From: an uncultured Alistipes sp.
Lineage (GTDB): Bacteria > Bacteroidota > Bacteroidia > Bacteroidales > Rikenellaceae
Assembly: GCA_900552955.1 (NCBI GenBank)
Contig: USBO01000062.1
Coordinates: 1 to 9,761 of the forward strand
DNA: 9,761 bases
Direction of reading: 5' to 3'
Part shown: one piece after another, positions 6,387 to 9,761 of the stretch
Numbering within the stretch: the first letter of the stretch is position 1
How the letters are laid out: each line of letters starts with the position of its first letter
Position numbers and translations under genes: made by a program
Notes under the pieces: generated by a model
Databases searched by the model: none
Seen by the model: the letters and a program-made list of their open reading frames with translations, nothing else
Told to the model about the DNA's origin: nothing

Positions 6387-6932
6387 ATGGTTTCGGAACA
6401 GGAGTTGATAGAACAGATTCGCCACGGCGAGCTCGGGTCGTTCAAGATGTTGTTTGAACGATACTACTGCGCGATCCATGCTTTCGCACGCGGGATCGTC
6501 GACAACGACTTCCATGCCGAGGAGATCACGCAGAACGTTTTCATACGGATCTGGATCAAGCGTGCGACGCTCGATCCCGACCGCAATTTCAAATCCTTCC
6601 TCTATACACTGACCCGGCACGAGGTCGCCGACTATTTCCGCTCGGATCGCTATGACCGTTACCGGTGCAGGCTCGAACTGTTGCGCGAAGCGGAACATGT
6701 GCAGGACCGGTTCGCTGCGGAGTACGATGCCGAGCGAATGCGGCAGATGGTGCTCGACGAGATCGAGCGGATGCCGGCCCAGCGGCGCGAGGTGTTCCGG
6801 CTGAGCCGCATCGAAGGGCTTGCGAACGACCAGATCGCCGAGCGGCTGCGCATCTCCAAACGCACCGTCGAGGGGCATCTGAACAAGGCGCTCGGCACCC
6901 TGCGCAGCAAGGTCGGCAAGTTCGTCTGCTGA
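6387..6932 (+). CDS. ECF RNA polymerase sigma-70 factor (Bacteroidota FecI-like)
   Basis: A 181-residue group IV sigma factor. Region sigma-2 covers about residues 18-88 (FKMLFERYYCAIHAFA, then EEITQNVFIRIW at 45-56, which binds core polymerase). Region sigma-4 covers about 118-175 with the helix-turn-helix LANDQIAERLRISKRTVEGH that reads the -35 element. There is no sigma-1.1 or sigma-3 region and the length is typical of the subfamily found next to FecR/SusC genes in Bacteroidota. The ATG at 6387 was chosen because residue 1 then lies just before the first sigma-2 helix, and because the candidate promoter overlaps the alternative upstream start. The FecR-like anti-sigma gene follows after 132 bases and an STN-containing receptor after that, so this factor is expected to be released when the receptor binds its ligand and to activate the receptor operon. 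Its target promoters cannot be read here. Confidence 0.93.
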   Translation: MVSEQELIEQIRHGELGSFKMLFERYYCAIHAFARGIVDNDFHAEEITQNVFIRIWIKRATLDPDRNFKSFLYTLTRHEVADYFRSDRYDRYRCRLELLREAEHVQDRFAAEYDAERMRQMVLDEIERMPAQRREVFRLSRIEGLANDQIAERLRISKRTVEGHLNKALGTLRSKVGKFVC

Positions 6933-7064
6933 CTCACGTTCTTCATTCTGCTGCGGTAAATTCGCCGGGCGACGACAAAACGGATTATTTTTCGAAAAAA
7001 ACGCATATCCGACCGGGTGTGCACCCCCTTTTCCACCGTATATAAAGTAAAAGCAGGCAATCCG

Positions 7065-8072
7065 ATGAAGAAGATGGACAAAGAGCTGTTGCACCGTTAC
7101 CTCGAACAGGGCGGCGACGCCGGAGTGCGCGAGTCGCTGCGCGAATGGTTTCTCGAACACGATGCCGATGCGGAACTCTCGCTGCCGGAGGACGATCCCG
7201 TGGGCGAGGAGCTGCACGCTTTCTGGGAGCGTTCGTTGCGCCGCGCCGCCTCGCAGCGGACGCCGGCCGATCGCTACCGGGCCCTGAGCGAACGGCTCTT
7301 CGGCCGCAAACTCCGCATGCAGCGGTTTTGGCGGCGCGTGTCGCAGGTCGCGGCGGTGCTGCTCGTGCCGCTGGTGGTCTGCGCCTATCTCTTCGCCTCG
7401 CAGCCGGCCTCCGAGCCGGCGGAGTGGGTCGAGGTCTATGCCCCCTACGGGCAGACGCGTCAGGTCACGCTGCCCGACGGCAGCCGCGTGTGGCTGAACT
7501 CGGGCACCTACGTCTTCTATCCCGACCGCTTCGACCGCGAACGGCGGCTGTTCGTCAGCGGTGAGGCCTACATGGACGTGACGAAGGACCCCGATCGGCC
7601 CTTTCGGGTCGATACGCGCAACGTGAGCATCCGCGTGCTGGGAACACGGTTCAACGTTCGTTCCTATACGGGGGACAAGTACGTGGAGACGTCGCTCCTG
7701 GAGGGCAGCGTGTCGCTCGAGCTGAAACGCGAGAGCGGCACCGCCATCCTGATGCGCCCGGGCGACAAGATCCTGGTCGACAACGCCACCGACGCCGTCG
7801 TGCATGAACGGTTCGACTGCGCGCATTACTCCTCGTGGCGCGACGGCTTCCACACCTTCCGTCACAAGTCGCTCGGCGAGATCGCCCGCGACCTGGAGCG
7901 GATCTTCGACGTGCAGATCGTCATCCGCGATGCGTCGCTGCCCGACGAGGAGTATTTCGCCACGTTCGCCAGCGGTTGGGAGATCGACGAGCTGCTCGAT
8001 GCGCTCAATATCCGCCATACGCTGCGCATCCGCCGCGACGGCCGCATCATCGAGATCGAGCGTGCCCGCTGA
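7065..8072 (+). CDS. FecR-like anti-sigma factor with DUF4974 domain
   Basis: A 335-residue inner-membrane protein that holds the ECF sigma factor and passes on the signal from the outer-membrane receptor. The N-terminal cytoplasmic part (1-90) would bind the sigma factor. One transmembrane helix lies at about 94-111 (QVAAVLLVPLVVCAYLFA). The periplasmic FecR domain follows at about 122-225, with PYGQTRQVTLPDGSRVWLNS at 127-146 and FVSGEAYMDVTKDPDRPF at 163-180 as typical signatures. A DUF4974-like C-terminal domain spans about 262-331 (FRHKSLGEIARDLERIF) and should contact the receptor's STN domain. The start at 7065 gives a usual short N-terminus; an in-frame extension to 7017 lacks support and ATG at 7074 is an alternative. 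It stands between its sigma factor and its receptor, the standard order. Confidence 0.92.
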   Translation: MKKMDKELLHRYLEQGGDAGVRESLREWFLEHDADAELSLPEDDPVGEELHAFWERSLRRAASQRTPADRYRALSERLFGRKLRMQRFWRRVSQVAAVLLVPLVVCAYLFASQPASEPAEWVEVYAPYGQTRQVTLPDGSRVWLNSGTYVFYPDRFDRERRLFVSGEAYMDVTKDPDRPFRVDTRNVSIRVLGTRFNVRSYTGDKYVETSLLEGSVSLELKRESGTAILMRPGDKILVDNATDAVVHERFDCAHYSSWRDGFHTFRHKSLGEIARDLERIFDVQIVIRDASLPDEEYFATFASGWEIDELLDALNIRHTLRIRRDGRIIEIERAR

Positions 8073-8149
8073 CGGGCGCCCGACGCAAACGATACGAAAC
8101 CAACCTTACACTATTACGATATGCCTATGGAAAAGTGACGATGAAAAAA

Positions 8150-8178
8150 GCCGGAAAATGGTTGCGACATTCTCCGGC
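8150..8178 (+). promoter_or_regulatory. Hairpin in the fecR-susC intergenic region
   Basis: Arms 8150-8160 and 8168-8178 pair over eleven positions with one A-C mismatch and a 7-base loop (GCCGGA against TCCGGC at the base). Only four T occur shortly after (8185-8188), so it might attenuate or protect the 5' end of the receptor RNA rather than terminate fully. An A-rich stretch then leads to the receptor start at 8227. Confidence 0.4.
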
Positions 8179-8189
8179 CCGGAATTTTG
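8161..8189 (+). promoter_or_regulatory. Weak candidate promoter for the SusC-family gene
   Basis: GAATTTTG at 8182-8189 matches the -7 consensus TAnnTTTG except at its first base, and GTTG at 8161-8164 could be a -33 element, but the spacer of 17 bases is short of the usual 19-21. If used, transcription would start near 8196. A site recognised by the ECF sigma factor is also possible and would not follow this consensus. Confidence 0.2.
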
Positions 8190-8226
8190 AGACCTGTTAC
8201 AAATCAACAAAAACCTGAACAAAAGT

Positions 8227-9761
8227 ATGAATTATCTCTACACGAACCAAAAAAGCGTGGGGGTAATCGGCGGGTTGCTGCTGCTGATTTTCCTCTCATG
8301 CTGCGGGATCGGGAGAGCTGCGGCCCAGCCGCAGGGTGCCGAGGCGCGTATTACGCTGTCGATGCGCGATGCCGCGATCTCGGACATTCTCGAAAACATC
8401 ACCAAACGTTATCAGTACGCCTTCATCACCCGTACGGCGAACGTCGACACCAACGCACGCGTTTCGATCGACGTGACCGACGAGCCGTTGCGCGCGGTGC
8501 TCGAGCGGATTTTTGCGGGGCAGAAGGTCGACTTCGAGTTCGACGGCAAGCTGGTGCGCATCTCCAAAGCGGCCGCACCCTCCCCCTCCGCCTCGGCGCC
8601 GGCTCGGTCGATCTCGGTGTCGGGCGTCGTCCGCGATGCGGCGGGCAGTCCGCTGGCAGGCGTCACGGTCATGGTGGCCGAGACCTACAAAGGCGTCACG
8701 ACCGACAGCGACGGCCGCTACACGCTGCGTGTCGACAGTCCGTCGGCGGTGCTGCAATTCCTCTATCTGGGCTATAAGAACGTCGAGCAGACCGTCGGCA
8801 ACCGAACGACGATCGACGTGGCGATGGAGGAAGACCTCCACATGATGGACGAGGTGGTGGTCGTGGGCTACGGTACGCAGTCGCGCAAGACGCTGACCAC
8901 GGCCATCTCGAAGATCGACGGCGACAAACTCTACGGCGCTCCCGTGTCGACCGTGGGCGACGCCCTGAAGGGCAAGGTCGCGGGTCTGCGCGTGGCGACC
9001 AGCAACTCGCTCTCGGGCGAAGCGCCCCGCTTCCTGATCCGCGGCGGCTCGTCGATCAACATGAGCAACGACCCGATCTACATCGTCGACGGAGCGTTGC
9101 GCGACGACCTGAGCAGCGTCAACCCCAACGACATCGAGTCGATGGAGGTGTTGAAGGACGCCGCATCGGCCGCCATCTACGGCGCGCGCGCTTCGAACGG
9201 CGTCATCATCGTCACGACCAAGAAGGGCAGCCCCTCGAAGGGTCCCCAGGTGGTCTTCGACGTGCAGTTGGGCTTCTCGGCGCCGACCGAGAAGTGGGAT
9301 CTGCTCAGCGCACGCGAACAGATCGCGCTGGTGCGCCCGGCCATCGCCAACATCTATGCCAAGTCGACCGGCACGCTGGCTGCGAAGTCGTGGCTGGACG
9401 GTGCCAATGTGGCCGTGGGTACGGGCATCACGTCGTTCCGGATTCTGTTCTCGACGCGCTATCTGGAGTGGGGCGGCACGGTGCCCGAAGGGCATCAGTG
9501 GATGCTCGACCCGCTCGACAACAGCAAGGTCATCATCTTCACGGACACCGATTTCCAGGATCAGTGGATGGGCGAGGCCTTCTGGCAGAAGGAGTACATC
9601 GGCATCAACGGCGGCAACGACAAGATGAGCTATGCCGCGTCGATCAGCTATCTCGACGACGACGGCGTCTTCGCCATGAGCGATTACGACGTCTTCACCA
9701 CACACGGCAACGCCAGCTTCAAGATCACCAAGAGCCTCGAGGCTTCGACGACGTTCGACAT
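8227..9761 (+). CDS. SusC/RagA family TonB-dependent receptor with STN domain (partial)
   Basis: The first 511 codons of a TonB-linked outer-membrane transporter; the gene continues past the window. After a signal peptide (hydrophobic core about 11-28, cleavage probably after AAA at 31-33), residues 42-113 form an STN domain, the signalling domain of FecA-type transducing receptors. A Ser/Ala/Pro-rich linker leads to a carboxypeptidase-regulatory-like domain (about 129-203, VSGVVRDAAGSPLAGVTV). The SusC/RagA signature DEVVVVGYGTQ is at 208-218, followed by the plug domain with IRGGSSINMSNDPIYIVDGA (271-290) and DIESMEVLKDAASAAIYGAR (302-321). The start of the beta-barrel follows from about 340. 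The STN domain and the upstream sigma and FecR genes show that it senses its substrate as well as importing it. The substrate cannot be told; a SusD-like lipoprotein gene should follow. Confidence 0.94.
   Translation, partial: MNYLYTNQKSVGVIGGLLLLIFLSCCGIGRAAAQPQGAEARITLSMRDAAISDILENITKRYQYAFITRTANVDTNARVSIDVTDEPLRAVLERIFAGQKVDFEFDGKLVRISKAAAPSPSASAPARSISVSGVVRDAAGSPLAGVTVMVAETYKGVTTDSDGRYTLRVDSPSAVLQFLYLGYKNVEQTVGNRTTIDVAMEEDLHMMDEVVVVGYGTQSRKTLTTAISKIDGDKLYGAPVSTVGDALKGKVAGLRVATSNSLSGEAPRFLIRGGSSINMSNDPIYIVDGALRDDLSSVNPNDIESMEVLKDAASAAIYGARASNGVIIVTTKKGSPSKGPQVVFDVQLGFSAPTEKWDLLSAREQIALVRPAIANIYAKSTGTLAAKSWLDGANVAVGTGITSFRILFSTRYLEWGGTVPEGHQWMLDPLDNSKVIIFTDTDFQDQWMGEAFWQKEYIGINGGNDKMSYAASISYLDDDGVFAMSDYDVFTTHGNASFKITKSLEASTTFD

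Larger units (their letters stand above)
8141..8218 (+). other. Possible 25-codon leader ORF before the SusC gene
   Basis: An ATG at 8141 opens a 25-codon frame beginning MKKAGKWLRHS and ending at a TGA at 8216-8218, nine bases before the receptor ATG and in a different frame. It contains the hairpin at 8150-8178. It resembles no family known to me and could be chance; a translated leader that controls the hairpin is the alternative. I include it as a candidate only. Confidence 0.15.

Noticed and set aside
7014..7034. Short GGGTGTGCACCC palindrome followed by C and T before the FecR-like gene
   Set aside because: The stem is only about four pairs with a tight loop, too weak to call a terminator.
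8064..8077. Small hairpin over the stop codon of the FecR-like gene
   Set aside because: Five GC pairs without a T-run; expected by chance in DNA this rich in GC.
404..9705. Very long open frames on the minus strand opposite every major gene (for example 404-1387, 1828-3285, 3379-4965, 6156-8018, 8296-9705)
   Set aside because: They are shadows of GC-rich coding sequence. Their translations are rich in His, Arg, Leu and Asp, show no family motifs, and lie opposite genes with clear domains.

Overview
The window reads as a piece of chromosome from a GC-rich member of the Bacteroidota, most likely a gut Rikenellaceae such as Alistipes. The phylum call rests on a SusC/RagA-type TonB-dependent receptor, an ECF sigma/FecR pair of the Bacteroidota form (the FecR-like protein has a C-terminal DUF4974-like domain), TAnnTTTG-type promoter elements and start codons without clear Shine-Dalgarno sequences. 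The genus is inference from base composition and gene style. All genes run on the + strand. I see no tRNA, rRNA, CRISPR array or transposase.

Bases 1-412 hold no convincing gene: a GC-rich stretch, then an AT-rich stretch with a good promoter (about 295-325) and a leader hairpin (341-368). From 413 to 5163 there is a compact cluster: a cytoplasmic Gfo/Idh/MocA oxidoreductase (413-1486), tatA (1528-1722), a second Gfo/Idh/MocA oxidoreductase with a textbook twin-arginine signal (1855-3327), a DUF1080 lipoprotein (3364-4242) and a secreted sugar phosphate isomerase/epimerase-like protein (4258-5163). After a 246-base intergenic stretch rich in inverted repeats comes tatC (5410-6189), closed by a strong hairpin terminator (6203-6232).

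The first block makes sense as one unit. TatA and TatC form a minimal Tat translocase and flank the one obvious Tat substrate in the window. That substrate, the DUF1080 lipoprotein and the Sec-exported TIM-barrel protein would act together outside the cytoplasm on sugars. They fit the 3-keto-glycoside route (oxidation at C3, elimination or hydrolysis of the glycoside, further conversion of the keto sugar), with the cytoplasmic oxidoreductase handling a product after uptake.

The second block (6266 to the window end) is an outer-membrane nutrient uptake and sensing unit: an ECF sigma factor (6387-6932), a FecR-like anti-sigma factor (7065-8072) and a SusC-family receptor with an N-terminal STN signalling domain (8227 to beyond 9761). 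Substrate binding at the receptor would be relayed through FecR to the sigma factor. The receptor is cut by the window edge, so its SusD partner and any enzymes of the locus are not visible.
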